Translations under genes and position numbers: made by a program
The notes under the pieces: generated by a model
The model's input: only the letters and a program-made list of their open reading frames with translations
Database searches by the model: none
Told to the model about the DNA's origin: nothing
NCBI GenBank assembly: GCA_036346375.1
Contig: CM070515.1
Span: forward strand, 19,738,423 to 19,802,422
Reading direction: 5' to 3'
Length of the DNA stretch: 64,000 nucleotides
Origin: Guadua angustifolia
Lineage: Eukaryota > Streptophyta > Magnoliopsida > Poales > Poaceae
In this document: positions 1-9,043 of the stretch, piece by piece
Position numbering within the stretch: position 1 is the first letter of the stretch
Layout: every line of letters starts with the position of its first letter

Positions 1-79
1 GGCATAATTCATATTAATGGATGACTTCAAATTGCTAAGTTCTATCTTATCTATGTCATTCTTGTTATTAGTGGATTAC

Positions 80-254
80 TCCATTTGTGACTCGAAATGA
101 GCCATGGACAGGCACTTTAAGGATCTAATTTAGTCCTCGCTAGTACATCTTCTATCTTAGCACATCTTCTATCTTATTCCATTTGTGACTAAATGAGCCA
201 TGGACAGCACTTTAAGGATCTAATATAGTCCTCGCTAGTACATCTTCTATCTTA
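80..254. repeat. Two-copy tandem duplication of about 80-100 bp
   Basis: Copies at about 80-159 and 179-254 share CCATTTGTGACT, then ATGAGCCATGGACAG, then CACTTTAAGGATCTAAT and AGTCCTCGCTAGTACATC, with small indels. They lie upstream of the decayed CACTA coding region. A third partial copy (CTCGCTTAGTACATATTTTC) recurs at about 258-278 and 320-338. Confidence 0.8.
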
Positions 255-376
255 TTCCTCGCTTAGTACATATTTTCCTCAAGGTGCTAATTCAATATGA
301 TACACTTAGTTATTCTATCGCTTAGTACATATTTTCTTTCCTCTCTCAAATATCTCCTTTCTATTGAGTAGTTGTA

Positions 377-2200
377 ATGGAGCCCAAAACTGAGCCTATA
401 ATGGAGGAGAGCCCGAGTAGGTACCTTACCCTTCACCCAACCACCGAAGTTGCTAAGGCCTCCACCGCTGTTCCCGGGCCTCCACTTGCTGCAACACGCC
501 GAGGACGAGGAAGACTAAGAAGCTCAAGGCCGGTACACCATCACGGAGGTCTCAGATATCGGGTCCCTGTTGCAATCAAAAAGGCAGCGAAGAAAATACA
601 GTCAACATGCGGTACATCGTCAGGAGAAAGTGCCAATCACCTATTCGGATTGGCATAAAGTGCCCTAAGCCACCAAAGCGGATCTGTGGACGAGCTCAAA
701 GGAACCTTCGCATTCCCGAAGGAGTCGAATAACTCGTAAGGCCGCGATGCATTGATGACCATGGATGCGGCGTGGAGAAACTTCAAGGCGAGGCTGAACG
801 TAAATTATGTGAAGCAAAACGGTCACCGTCGGAGACTACCCAAGATTACACCATACCGGATGAGTTCGTGGCGATGAAGCAATCTGAAGCAAAGAAGGAA
901 GTCTAGTGAGGACCACATTAGCATCGCAAGAAGGAATACTCACCCCACGCACTTAGCACGAGTGGGTACACGGTAAAATTGCTCAATGGGACAGCAGGAA
1001 TTACAAGTGATCCAACAGATCGGCACAAGTCCCTTGGTCGGACTACAGACGAGTGAAGCACTACGTGCTAGCGAGGGCGATATCTTGTCTCATCGAGTTT
1101 ATCATTCAAGAGCAATAAGACGGCAAAGGGCGCAAAGAGTTCATCGCTTTTACGCCCACCCACCCAAGGATCCTTCCACCCAAACAGGAGAAAGACGAGC
1201 TATCGCGCCCTCGAAACAAAGAGCACCCCTGGTCGAACACGAGGCGTCGGGTCAAGGTTCCATGGAAGATGGGATTCTCGAGCACGAAGACTCTTATAGG
1301 AGTCGGAAAAGAGCTAAAGAAGAGCAGCCGAAAGCAGAAATGGAAAGTATGAAGAAAAGGATTCGCGAGAATTACAACCCACCATTCACGAACAAGTTCA
1401 ACGACAAGTACAAGAAGCCTTGAGCCGACGCAGTCGAAAACGCCTCTCCAAATTTCTACTGTGTCGTCCCAAAGATTCTATGGGTCCACGCCAAAGACAA
1501 GCGACCTAAACCATTATGTCAGGACGACATACAGACCCCACACCCTCGTCACCAACGTGCCTGTGATGAACATCTTTCTACATGTCGCCATGAGGTAGCT
1601 TATCCGTGCCAACAAGGGGTGTCTTGCACAATGCCCCGATAGCGCCAGTTATGCAAAGGTCCGTGGACACAATACTTGCACGCTTTGTCGATATCAAAGC
1701 TAGAAAACCCGCCAATGACGAGATAACAACTCTAGGAAGTGCCGCCCACTCATTCATCCAAAGGGCGCAAGCGTGACATCGCCTTGGACCATCCAAGGCG
1801 CCTCTCTCGACATCGTTTTGGACCATGCAAAGCCGCCTCTCTGCGCAAGGTAATCCGCAAGATCCGTCACCAAAGACTCGAGAGTGAAACGGTGAAGAAG
1901 CAAGATGAGGTACCAAAGAAATCCATTGAGGACCCCATAAAGATGGCCACTGTTAGTACTTCAACGCAGAAACCTGTAACACCTGGTACTTCAAAGGACA
2001 AACCTACAACCCCTGATCCCAAAAAATGGCACATTAGATAGGCCGTATCAGCTAGATCAGGGGAAGCCAGGACCGAGTATGATGACGTCCGAGAAAAAAG
2101 TAAGGGCAAGGTAAAGTCTGATGAACAAGAAAATCAACCAAAATTGAAATTCGAGGTTGGGAAGCCCTTAGTCACCGATTCGGTTAAATAGCCTAACACC
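377..2200 (+). pseudogene. Decayed CACTA-type transposon ORF, N-terminal and middle part
   Basis: Plus-strand reading frames, repeatedly interrupted by stops and frameshifts, match the basic, low-complexity region of grass CACTA proteins. Recognisable stretches include GRTRGVGSR near 1233, the lysine/glutamate-rich SRKRAKEEQPKAEMES near 1305-1350, and a glutamine-rich QVQEALSRR tail near 1400-1430. Known rice CACTA proteins carry the same order: TRGVGSR, a KRSKEE-type charged stretch, then QVQQQVREAL. The first open stretch (377-655) is arginine/proline rich and not recognised. No frame is intact, so no protein is expected. Assignment rests on remembered family resemblance. Confidence 0.6.
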
Positions 2201-2229
2201 CATGATGCAATGACTACATGCATGGTACA

Positions 2230-3360
2230 TGGAGCGATCCAACCAAGACGTACTCCCGAAGGTGATCACCGCAGTGTTCCGTGAGGAACATTTTCACCAC
2301 GAGGGCTATGGCTACTTCTTAATAGAATTCGATAACATGCACAACTTGTTCTATCATGACGCCTCGACATATGTTTTTGAGATGTTTGGACAATCGTAAG
2401 TGTCTAATATATCAATCTTGGTCTACATTCACGTAATACAGATAAATGTCATGTCTAACTATTTCGTTATATAGATACGAGATTCAAGAACTACGAAGAA
2501 CCAAGGGGCCAATGGGATTCCTCGACCCGGGAACGGTTTGCCAAGAAGAAATCGAGAGAGTACCAAAGGAGGTCGAGGAGTACGTCTATAAAGCTTTGCT
2601 TGAACTACAAGACAAGGAGTTTATACTTGTACCATACAATTTTAAGTAAGTCCCTCACTAGCGAGTTAAATTACTCGTTGGTTTCGTTATTTACTCTGAC
2701 GTAACGACTAATGGCTATGGCATCCAGATTCCATCGATTCTCGTAGTAATTCATCCGCATAAGAGCAAGATGTCGATCATGGATCCACCGGATAAACCTA
2801 AAGCGCACTATGAAGTGATGACATGTTTAATCAACGAGGCGTTCAAAAGATATTGTCAGAAGAGCACGAGACACCGCCCATACCACAAAACCCTTACAAT
2901 CCGTACTAAATTTCCGATACGCACGCAAGGAATATTCTTATATCGTATTTCATAGTAAATAGCTCCTTCGACGACATCTTAGTTCATTCGATTTTCGCGG
3001 TCACAAGCGAAGCAAGGAACAAATCTATGTGGGTACTTCGTGTGCCAGGACATGCGGAAATCTTAAGTTGCACAATAAAAGACAATGACGTGGAGGTCAC
3101 TATGCCGACATGACACATCGATTCGCTCCACTCGATTTCTATATGCTCTCTTAATTTGCTTTTCATACCTACAATACCTCAAGTCATTTCACTAGAGGAT
3201 CGCTTCATTCTGAAATCCAAGCCGCTCAGGCACTCGCCTACTTCATCATGAAGGAAATACTCAACAAAAAAGGCGAGTTTTATGACGAAGACAACAACGA
3301 TCCACTCCTCCATACTCATGTCTCACATCGCGTGTCTCCAAGCTCCGAAGACCCATAGGC
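2230..3360 (+). pseudogene. Decayed ULP1-like protease-type C-terminal region of the CACTA ORF
   Basis: Two open stretches, 2446-2649 and 2770-2955, together read like the C-terminal region of grass CACTA/ULP1-like transposon proteins: GFLDPGTVCQEEIERVPKEV, a VEEYVYKALLELQDKEF helix, VPYNFK, then SKMSIMDPPDKPKAHYEVMT and LINEAFKRY. In the family, the segment after the PYNF motif carries the catalytic His-Trp of a C48-type peptidase fold. Here that portion (2650-2770) is disrupted and the Cys-containing GYYVCE motif expected further on is not visible. Upstream, HHEGYGYFLIEFDNMHNLF near 2296-2352 is also typical. Stops separate every block. It lies directly downstream of the other CACTA coding remnant, on the same strand. 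Confidence 0.62.
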
Positions 3361-3888
3361 TTCTAGTTTAGAAAACTAGTTTAGGCTTTTGTTACTTCAA
3401 TTCTATTTCATTACAAAGTGTAAATAACTCTTTGTACCTTTGAAATGGGAGCCCCTTCTTTCCTCAATGCCACTTCTCTTGTCAGTGGTTCTGCTACTGT
3501 AGCATGTATGTTTGTCTTCTTGAGGAACACATGTACACACATGCGAGTGGCACTTCTAAATATTTCATGTGTTTGCCTTACATGGTTATTTTTTCATATG
3601 AAGTTATTTCATGTGTATGTAATAGTTTGATAAACTAACCAAGTGAAAAAATTACTTGGTTTTATGTGATGAGAGACTTTGACGCTTTTGAGAAGGAACA
3701 TGAGTATCACAGATTGTCAACTGTCAACACGTATAACTTTTTTGCAGAGTGAGGATGCATTATGGTAAGACTATTGACCTTTTCTGCTTTGTCTCATTCT
3801 GATAGTTATGTGAATGATTTTGATTTTCTTGTTCAACACTTGAAATGGTTAGTGCTGATAGTTCTACAACCTTTTCATTGTATTGAAG
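3361..3888 (+). other. AT-rich linker between CACTA coding remnant and captured exons
   Basis: No coding family was recognised. The sequence is AT-rich with short open frames only. It is probably intron or UTR-like DNA of the captured fragments or CACTA internal filler. Confidence 0.4.
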
Positions 3889-3966
3889 GTTCCATGAGCA
3901 CCTAGGAAGAAAGGTATCGATGGGTTCATCAATGTAGATTATAAGAATAAAACTCTGTCTGTTGAG
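3889..3966 (+). pseudogene. Unidentified exon-like fragment with splice borders
   Basis: A 78-base block is bordered by TTGAAG (acceptor AG) on the left and GAG|GTGAGT (consensus donor) on the right. It is a whole number of codons with one in-frame stop near its start, and ends KGIDGFINVDYKNKTLSVE. Position and borders resemble the nearby ERECTA and SPPL exons, so it may be a third captured host fragment. The parent gene was not recognised. Confidence 0.35.
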
Positions 3967-4151
3967 GTGAGTCCCTTTCATAGGATTTTCTTTTTAATTT
4001 TTAACCTCAATGTGCATATATAACTCAGATGGTGATATAAGCTACCATAATATATTTTCTTTGGTACTTGTAAGTCTTCTGCTCCCCTGAAGATGCTGCT
4101 TCATATCACGCAGCTTGATCTTATTGACATTTTTTTCTTCCGCATCTGCAG

Positions 4152-4611
4152 TGATGTAAGAGGAAACAATCTGACAGGATCCATTCCAGAGAGCATAGGG
4201 AACTGCACTAGCTTTGAGATTTTGTATGTTGCTTGCTAAGATTCTATTGATACTTGTGATGCTCATAAGTTAAGAATACTATGATGCGAGCTTCTTATGT
4301 GGAACGCAGGGACATTTCGTATAACCAAATCTCTGGTGAAATACCTTACAACATAGGTTTCCTTCAAGTAGCCACACTGTAAGTCTTCCTGATTTCGCAC
4401 ATATCTTCTATGCTGACTTTATCCATATCCTTGCAACATACTGTTTCATTCACAGTCAGTTCAGTTGACTTATCTTCTCATGCATATAGATGCTTAGTTC
4501 TAGTTTTTATGCTTAATCTTTGCATTGAATGTTTCATAGGTCACTTCAAGGAAATAGACTAACTGGGGAAATTCCAAAGGTGATTGGCCTCATGCAGGCT
4601 CTTGCTGTTCT
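4152..4611 (+). pseudogene. Captured ERECTA-type LRR receptor kinase fragment (three exons with introns)
   Basis: Three exons encode consecutive leucine-rich repeats of an ERECTA-family receptor-like kinase. Exon 4152-4223 (72 bp) reads DVRGNNLTGSIPESIGNC then TSFEIL. Exon 4310-4378 (69 bp) reads DISYNQISGEIPYNIGF then LQVATL. Exon 4540-4611 (72 bp) reads SLQGNRLTGEIPKVIGLM then QALAVL. All borders are canonical: CAG|, |GTATGT, CAG|, |GTAAGT, TAG|, |GTGAGT. The 72/69/72-bp one-repeat-per-exon structure is characteristic of ERECTA genes, which control stomatal patterning and inflorescence architecture. All three exons stay open, with no stop. No kinase, transmembrane or signal-peptide exon is nearby, so this is a fragment within the CACTA element, not a functional receptor. 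Because introns are retained, capture was at the DNA level. Confidence 0.88.
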
Positions 4612-4616
4612 GTGAG

Positions 4617-4722
4617 TCAAACCGAACAAGTCTATTGTTATCAGAACCTTTTGATTGTTGTCAAAGGAAAAGCATGTCAACCGAACAAGTCTATTGTTAT
4701 CAGAACCTTTTGATTGTTGTAC
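4617..4722. repeat. Two-copy direct repeat, about 61-bp period
   Basis: The phrase CAAACCGAACAAGTCTATTG / TCAACCGAACAAGTCTATTG, followed by TTATCAGAACCTTTTGATTG, occurs twice, at about 4617-4660 and 4677-4720. It lies in the intron-like sequence just after the third ERECTA exon. Confidence 0.85.
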
Positions 4723-4829
4723 CCGTCCTAAAGAAAAGGTTATCTTTCTGGAAATCATGGTGTAGCTATTTGCGATTTTTTCGATTTTTCCTACATTCCT
4801 ACATAGTGATTGATTACTCCTTTATCTAG

Positions 4830-4941
4830 GTTGCTGGAGATGTTTTGTTAGTGCAAAGGGGAAACTGCAAATTCACTACATAAGCTAAGGTTGCCAAGTC
4901 TGCCGGTGCTTTTGCTATTATAATCATCAATCATCTCCACG
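4830..4941 (+). pseudogene. Captured signal-peptide-peptidase-like (SPPL) exon, protease-associated domain
   Basis: A 112-bp block with acceptor CTAG| and donor |GTATGC reads VAGDVLLVQRGNCKFTT, a stop, then AKVAKSAGAFAIIIINHLH. This is the core of the luminal protease-associated (PA) domain of plant SPPL intramembrane aspartic proteases, which in intact genes lies N-terminal to the nine-helix peptidase domain. The in-frame TAA replaces an expected Lys codon (AAA). No adjoining SPPL exon was recognised. It follows the ERECTA exons by about 220 bases on the same strand, so fragments of two unrelated genes were joined inside one transposon. PA domains also occur in vacuolar sorting receptors and subtilases, but the wording fits SPPL best. 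Confidence 0.7.
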
Positions 4942-5299
4942 GTATGCCCGATATATGAAATTCCTTGTAAAATTCTACATACAATTGTTTCCGCTTATGA
5001 CCTGTGTAGTACTATATATGTAATTAACAAATGAAGATGTTAGGATACAGGAATGGGCTCAACAAAGTAATTTGTCTTACCATGCATATACTAAATTTCA
5101 CCACTTAACTTTTTGTTTACCCTTATAATCGTCTTGTATGTTGATTCATGTTTGGTTTAGTTGGTATTTATGCCAAGTGGTGTTGTGGTCAGATATATAT
5201 TTGGTAATTCATCTTCCGCATTTCCAATAACAGAGGGCATGGCTAGCATCGCCGAGGCTAGCCACAAATGCCGCTTTTTATTTTCTGTGTCGGACAATC
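4942..5299 (+). other. AT-rich intronic/filler sequence before CACTA subterminal repeats
   Basis: No coding match. A small inverted motif (GGCTAGCATCGCCGAGGCTAGCC, split as GGCTAGC and GCTAGCC) occurs near 5237-5262, just before the subterminal block. Confidence 0.4.
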
Positions 5300-5612
5300 A
5301 AGGCGGTTCTAGCCAAAACCGCCATCGATACTAGTACTATCGGTGACGGTTTTGGCTAGAACCGCCATCGATATCCATGATATCGCGACGGTTCTAGCCA
5401 AAACCGTCACCGATAGTACTAGTATCGCGGCGTTTTTGGCTCAAACCGCCATCGATATCATGGTATCGATGACGGTTCTAGCCAAAACCGCCACAAATAA
5501 TGTTATCTGTGGTGGTTCTAGAACCGCCACCGATAATCCTGAATTATCGATGGCACTAAATATGTGGCGTTCGAAAATCGCCATCGATGGCGATTCAACC
5601 GCCATCGATTAC
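5300..5612. repeat. CACTA subterminal inverted-repeat block
   Basis: The unit GGCGGTTCTAGCCAAAACC + GCCATCGATA alternates with its reverse complement (ATCGATGGCGGTTTTGGCTA + GAACCG). At least seven half-units are present, near 5302, 5345, 5386, 5438, 5470, 5508 and 5560. Subterminal repeats of this type bind the transposase in CACTA elements. Adjacent opposite units can pair as hairpins. Confidence 0.85.
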
Positions 5613-5629
5613 CTTTTTTCAAGGTAGTG
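5613..5629. repeat. CACTA right terminus
   Basis: The sequence CTTTTTTCAAGGTAGTG ends at 5629; its complement starts CACTACCTTGAAAAAAG, close to the common grass CACTACAAGAAAA terminus. The flanking three bases are ATT (5630-5632). The matching left ATT-CACTA is not in the window. Confidence 0.75.
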
Positions 5630-5636
5630 ATTATAC

Positions 5637-5815
5637 ATTAAACTGACAATGATATCATCATAGACGGTTCCATTCATAAACCGTCGGTGATATACAGAGA
5701 TATCACAGACGATTTTAGTATAAAACAATCAATGGTGACACCTGTTGCTATCATAGATGATTCTATTATAGAACCGTTTATGATATGTTAGTATCATAGA
5801 CGATTCTATAATAGA
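5637..5815. repeat. Second subterminal-repeat block of another CACTA-like element
   Basis: Units of the form ATCATAGACGGTTC, ATCACAGACGATTTT, ATCATAGATGATTC + TATTATAGAACCG, and ATCATAGACGATTC + TATAATAGAAC recur in direct and inverted orientation. The design is that of CACTA subterminal arrays but the unit differs from the block at 5300-5612. No CACTA terminus was found at its left edge, so this element is probably truncated. Confidence 0.55.
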
Positions 5816-5843
5816 ACTCTCTGAGTTAACATCCATACCGGCC

Positions 5844-5851
5844 TATAAATA
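5844..5851 (+). promoter_or_regulatory. Candidate TATA box
   Basis: TATAAATA sits about 60 bases upstream of the leader-like AAACCCTAGC at 5900, a layout typical of grass promoters. It lies just downstream of the second subterminal block and could be the promoter of that element. Confidence 0.45.
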
Positions 5852-5884
5852 TACCGATCGGTTCCTCACATAGGATACCCAGTG

Positions 5885-6195
5885 CATTTCACCTTCTCCA
5901 AACCCTAGCATCTCCTCCCGTGCGCCGGTCTCCTTCACTGTGCAACCAGCCTCCTCCCCCACGCCGCCAATTTGTCTCCTCCCCTATGCCATTCTGCTCT
6001 CCCATTCCGGTATCCTCCCCCGCACTGTTGGCCTCCTCCCCTGCACCATTGATCGATCTCCTCCCCCACACTAATCTACTCCCCTGCGCCAGTATCCTCC
6101 TTTGCACCGTTGGCCTCCTACCCCCGCGTCGGTCTCCTCCCCATGCTACCGGCCTCCTCCCCTCACGTCGATATCCTCCTCTGCACCATTGGCAT
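5885..6195 (+). repeat. Pyrimidine-rich degenerate tandem repeat
   Basis: Repeats of CCTCCCC(C/T) joined to GCxCCxxTxGTCTCCTC-like phrases recur about every 25-35 bases, for example GTCTCCTCCCC, GATCTCCTCCCC, GTATCCTCC, GGCCTCCTACCC, GGTCTCCTCCCC and GATATCCTCC. It reads as 5' leader sequence downstream of the TATA box. The open frames across it are low complexity. Confidence 0.6.
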
Positions 6196-6204
6196 TTCTT
6201 TTAG

Positions 6205-6392
6205 TAAATGTTAATACATGAATGGTTAGTTTACTATGATTATGATTACTGAATATATGAATGGTTAGTTTGCTATGAGTACATAAATGGTTTGTTTGCT
6301 ATGATTATGATTGCTGAATATATGAATGGTTAGTTTGTTATGATTATGAATACTAGATACATGAATGGTTAGTATGCTATGATTATGACTGC
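6205..6392. repeat. AT-rich minisatellite, left part
   Basis: Degenerate units built from ATACATGAATGGTTAGTTTG + CTATGATTATGATTGCTG are tandemly repeated. The array is interrupted at 6392 by a solo LTR and resumes at 7740, showing that the LTR inserted into a pre-existing repeat. Confidence 0.85.
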
Positions 6393-6429
6393 TGTCAGCG
6401 TGCTTCGCGCTGGGGTACCCTCTCCGACG

Positions 6430-7085
6430 CACAAAACCATTCCACGTGGCGGCCTGGCGGACGGGCGGGCGAGCACGCCCTGCCGGCCAGGTGCCGATCC
6501 ACGTGGCGCCAGCAGCAAGTGGGCGAGACGCTCGCCGCCGGGCGCCACCACGTGGCGACGGGCGGCGAAAGCACGCCGCCACCAAAGCCGCCGTTCACGT
6601 GGCGCTGGCGGCAGTGGCGAGACGCTGCCGCCGACGCCACCACGGGCGTTTAGCGGACGGGCGGCGAAAGCACGCCGCCGCCAGTGCCGATCCACGTGGC
6701 GTCCGGCGAAAGTGGGGAGAGACGCCTGCCGCCGGCGCCCCATCCCACGTGGCGGCTCGGGCGACGAAGCGGTGAGCACGCCCGCCGGCCAAAGCCGATT
6801 CACGTGGCGCCGGCGAGCAGTGGCGAGACGCCGCCGCCGGCGCCCGATCACGTGGCGGCTTTGGCAGACGGGCGGCGAAAGCACGCCGCCGCCGTACGGT
6901 CCACGGTCGCCGGCGAAAGTGTGGGAGAGACGCTGCCGCCGGCGCCACCCACGTGGCGTTTAGCGGACGGGCGGCGAAAGCACGCCCGCCGGCCAAAGCC
7001 GGTCCACATGGCGCCCGGTGAGTAGGTGGCGAGGCGTCTGCCGCCAGCGCCCGCCCATGTGGCGCCGGCGGCAGTGTGGGTGAGG
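6430..7085. repeat. GC-rich tandem array with many CACGTGGC (G-box) motifs inside the solo LTR
   Basis: Imperfect units combine CACGTGGCG, CAGACGGGCGGCGAAAG, CACGCCGCCGCC and a GCGAGACGCxGCCGCC phrase. CACGTGGC or a one-base variant occurs about eleven times, near 6434, 6490, 6549, 6596, 6693, 6748, 6800, 6850, 6950, 7006 and 7051. The array lies upstream of the LTR TATA box at 7387. Several long open frames on both strands are compositional artefacts. Confidence 0.85.
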
Positions 7086-7386
7086 ACGCCACCGCCCGCC
7101 GCAAAGACAAAAAGGTGGTGCGAGGTAACCGCCTCAAGTCTCCTTCCCTATCGCATCGCGCTGCATCGCAGCTCGCCAGGTCGATCTATCATCGTGAGGA
7201 TTTCTGCTATAAGCCCATTCCTCTGATGCCTCTCACCTACCCGTCGCGAAAGGGTCCCATCCCGGCGATCAAGCGGCCATCGTCGGCATTTAATGAGGCC
7301 GAGGAACGGGACAAAGACAGAAGGAGTAATAAATGTATAAGGATTAGCATGATGACCCCCTTTTACCTACTCCCGTTAGCCTGGCC

Positions 7387-7394
7387 TATATAAG
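7387..7394 (+). promoter_or_regulatory. TATA box of the solo LTR
   Basis: TATATAAG, followed by GGCCTTCTGGTGCATGGG, matches the equivalent site TATATAAGGGCGCCTCGGTG at 53579 in the related 3' LTR. Transcription would start about 30 bases downstream and leave the LTR to the right. Confidence 0.6.
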
Positions 7395-7739
7395 GGCCTT
7401 CTGGTGCATGGGAAAGGGGGTCGAGAGGTCGATCGGTCGAACAAGCAAGAGTTCTGTAGTAGAGCCTAAGGAAGCACTTGTAACCCGAAAGCTCTGTACT
7501 GTACTAGTCTAAAACACTCTTCAAACAATCTAGCAGGAAGTAAGGCTATTACCCAAGTCGAAGGGGGCCTGAACCTGGGTAAAATCTCTGTGTCATCCCT
7601 AGTTTATAGACGCCGGAGTTCGCCGCGTGGGGGTCTCTAGGGTTTCCTCTCGCTAGGGTTAGCCAGCTGCGAAGACGCCCTCCTATCGAACCAAACCCGG
7701 TCTGTAGATTTCGGGCTTGTCAGGCGGAATACGCCGACA

Positions 7740-8230
7740 ACTGCTGGATACATGAATGGTTAGTTTGATATGAATGGTTAGTAAATGTGAATACATGATG
7801 GTTAGTTTGCTATGATTATGATTGATGGATACATGAATGATTAGTTTGCTATGAATACATGAATAGTTAATTTGCTATGATTATGATTGCTGGATATATG
7901 AATAGTTTGTTTGTTTTGAATGGTTAGTAAATGTGAATACGTGAATGGTTAGTTGGCTATAATTATAATTGCTGGATACATAAATGGTTAGTAAATTAAT
8001 GTGAATACATGAATGGTTAGTTTGTTATGATTATGATTCCTGGATAAATAAATGGTTAGTTTGCTATGAATGTATGAATGGCTAGTTTGCTATGATTATG
8101 AATGCTGAATATATGAATAGTTAGTTTGTTATGATTATGAATAATGGATATATGAATTGTTAGTTTGCTATGAATGGTTAGTAAATATGAATACATGAAC
8201 TGTTAGTTTACCCAATTATGATTGCACGGT
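7740..8230. repeat. AT-rich minisatellite, right part
   Basis: The array seen at 6205-6392 continues with units built on ATGAATGGTTAGTTTGCTAT and GATTATGATTGCTGGATA. Units vary from about 33 to 60 bases because of internal deletions. Confidence 0.85.
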
Positions 8231-8360
8231 ACTCACTTCATACTATTTGCTATGCTAGGGCTGCATGTACTTTCATTCTCTTATGGTGCTGGTTGTATGC
8301 TCAATGATGCTATGGGTCAATTGATGAACTAAAACAACTAAAGTAGTGAATGTGATCTTC

Positions 8361-8452
8361 AACTATAGAGTTGTTTACTGTTAATGCTAAAAAGTATTGT
8401 TTTTATCATAGAGTTGTTTCCTGTTAATGCTAAAAAGTATTATTTTTATTTC
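8361..8452. repeat. Two-copy tandem repeat, about 46 bp
   Basis: ATAGAGTTGTTTxCTGTTAA + TGCTAAAAAGTATT + (G/A)TTTTTAT occurs twice in a row. Confidence 0.85.
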
Positions 8453-9043
8453 ACTGTTTTGAGCTTGATCGTCATATTCAGTATTAAGTAATTCAAAGAA
8501 CATGGTATGTAATTCTAATAATGACTTGTTTAAGTAAGCAATTGTCATAGTGTTTTTATTTTTGTATTTGTTGCTACACCCATACACTAGAAGAACACAT
8601 AGATACTATTCATACTCTGATTTTGATGGTGCATAATTTAGGAAGGTAATAGTTCAAGGCCTTATTTGCTTGGTTAATTGTCTAGTTCGATTTTGATTAC
8701 ACGATCCTGGTGTAGTGGAGGTATAAGATTGCCAGTAGCCCTACACCTTGTGGCGAGGAGGCTGAAGGTCTAACTTTGAGCAGCTCGACACCTGAAAGCA
8801 CTCTATCATACAATTACAGATTAATTTGTTAAGTAGACATAATTTAGTGTCAAGTCGATATAATAATTATGAATTGATTTATCCTTTCGAATATGTTATT
8901 TTTGCAAGATTTGAATTGTGCACATTATATTCGAAAAACATCTAGATATTTAACTTTTGTCATGATTCCATATATACATTATATGTCTAGCGACTGCAAA
9001 TTGCACACATATATAAATAGAGTCTACAAATTAGGAAAAAGAT
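8453..9043. other. AT-rich sequence without recognisable features
   Basis: No coding family, LTR boundary or repeat was recognised. It may be an intron or non-coding part of the element carrying the XH/XS fragment. Confidence 0.35.

Larger units (their letters stand above)
1..5629 (+). mobile_element. CACTA (En/Spm-like) DNA transposon, right half, with captured host exons
   Basis: The right end is read from TAGTG at 5625-5629, the complement of a CACTA terminus, preceded by a dense block of subterminal inverted repeats at 5300-5612. Degraded coding sequence of the kind annotated as CACTA, En/Spm sub-class in grasses occupies 377-3360 on the same strand. Between the coding remnant and the terminus lie host-like exons with introns (ERECTA-type and SPPL-type). 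No CACTA start was found in the first 400 bases, so the left end probably lies outside the window. The layout (transposon ORF, captured fragments, subterminal repeats, terminus) suits a gene-capturing CACTA element. That all of 1-5629 is one element is inference; a nested junction cannot be excluded. Confidence 0.72.
6393..7739 (+). mobile_element. Solo LTR of a Tat-like Gypsy retrotransposon, TSD ACTGC
   Basis: The insertion starts TGTCAGCG and ends CGCCGACA, near-perfect inverted ends. It is flanked on both sides by the identical 5-bp duplication ACTGC (6388-6392 and 7740-7744). No coding, primer-binding site or second LTR is present, so it is a solo LTR left by LTR-LTR recombination. The GGGGTACCCTCTCC motif near the start, TATATAAGGGC at 7387, the downstream TGCATGGGAAAGGGGG, and the ATTACCCAAG...CCTGAACCTGGGTAAA phrases near 7551-7583 are shared with the 3' LTR at 53100-53897, so both belong to related families. 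Internally it carries a GC-rich tandem array. Confidence 0.9.

Noticed and set aside
377..1423. Host gene with arginine-rich protein
   Set aside because: Stops and frameshifts, plus CACTA-type TRGVGSR text, indicate a decayed transposon ORF.
4152..4611. Functional ERECTA receptor gene
   Set aside because: Only three LRR exons are present, without signal peptide, transmembrane or kinase exons, enclosed by transposon sequence.
6369..7137. Long open frames on both strands (up to 194 codons) in the GC-rich part of the solo LTR
   Set aside because: They are built of Arg/Ala/Pro-rich repeats of the tandem array and are open on both strands at once; composition explains them.
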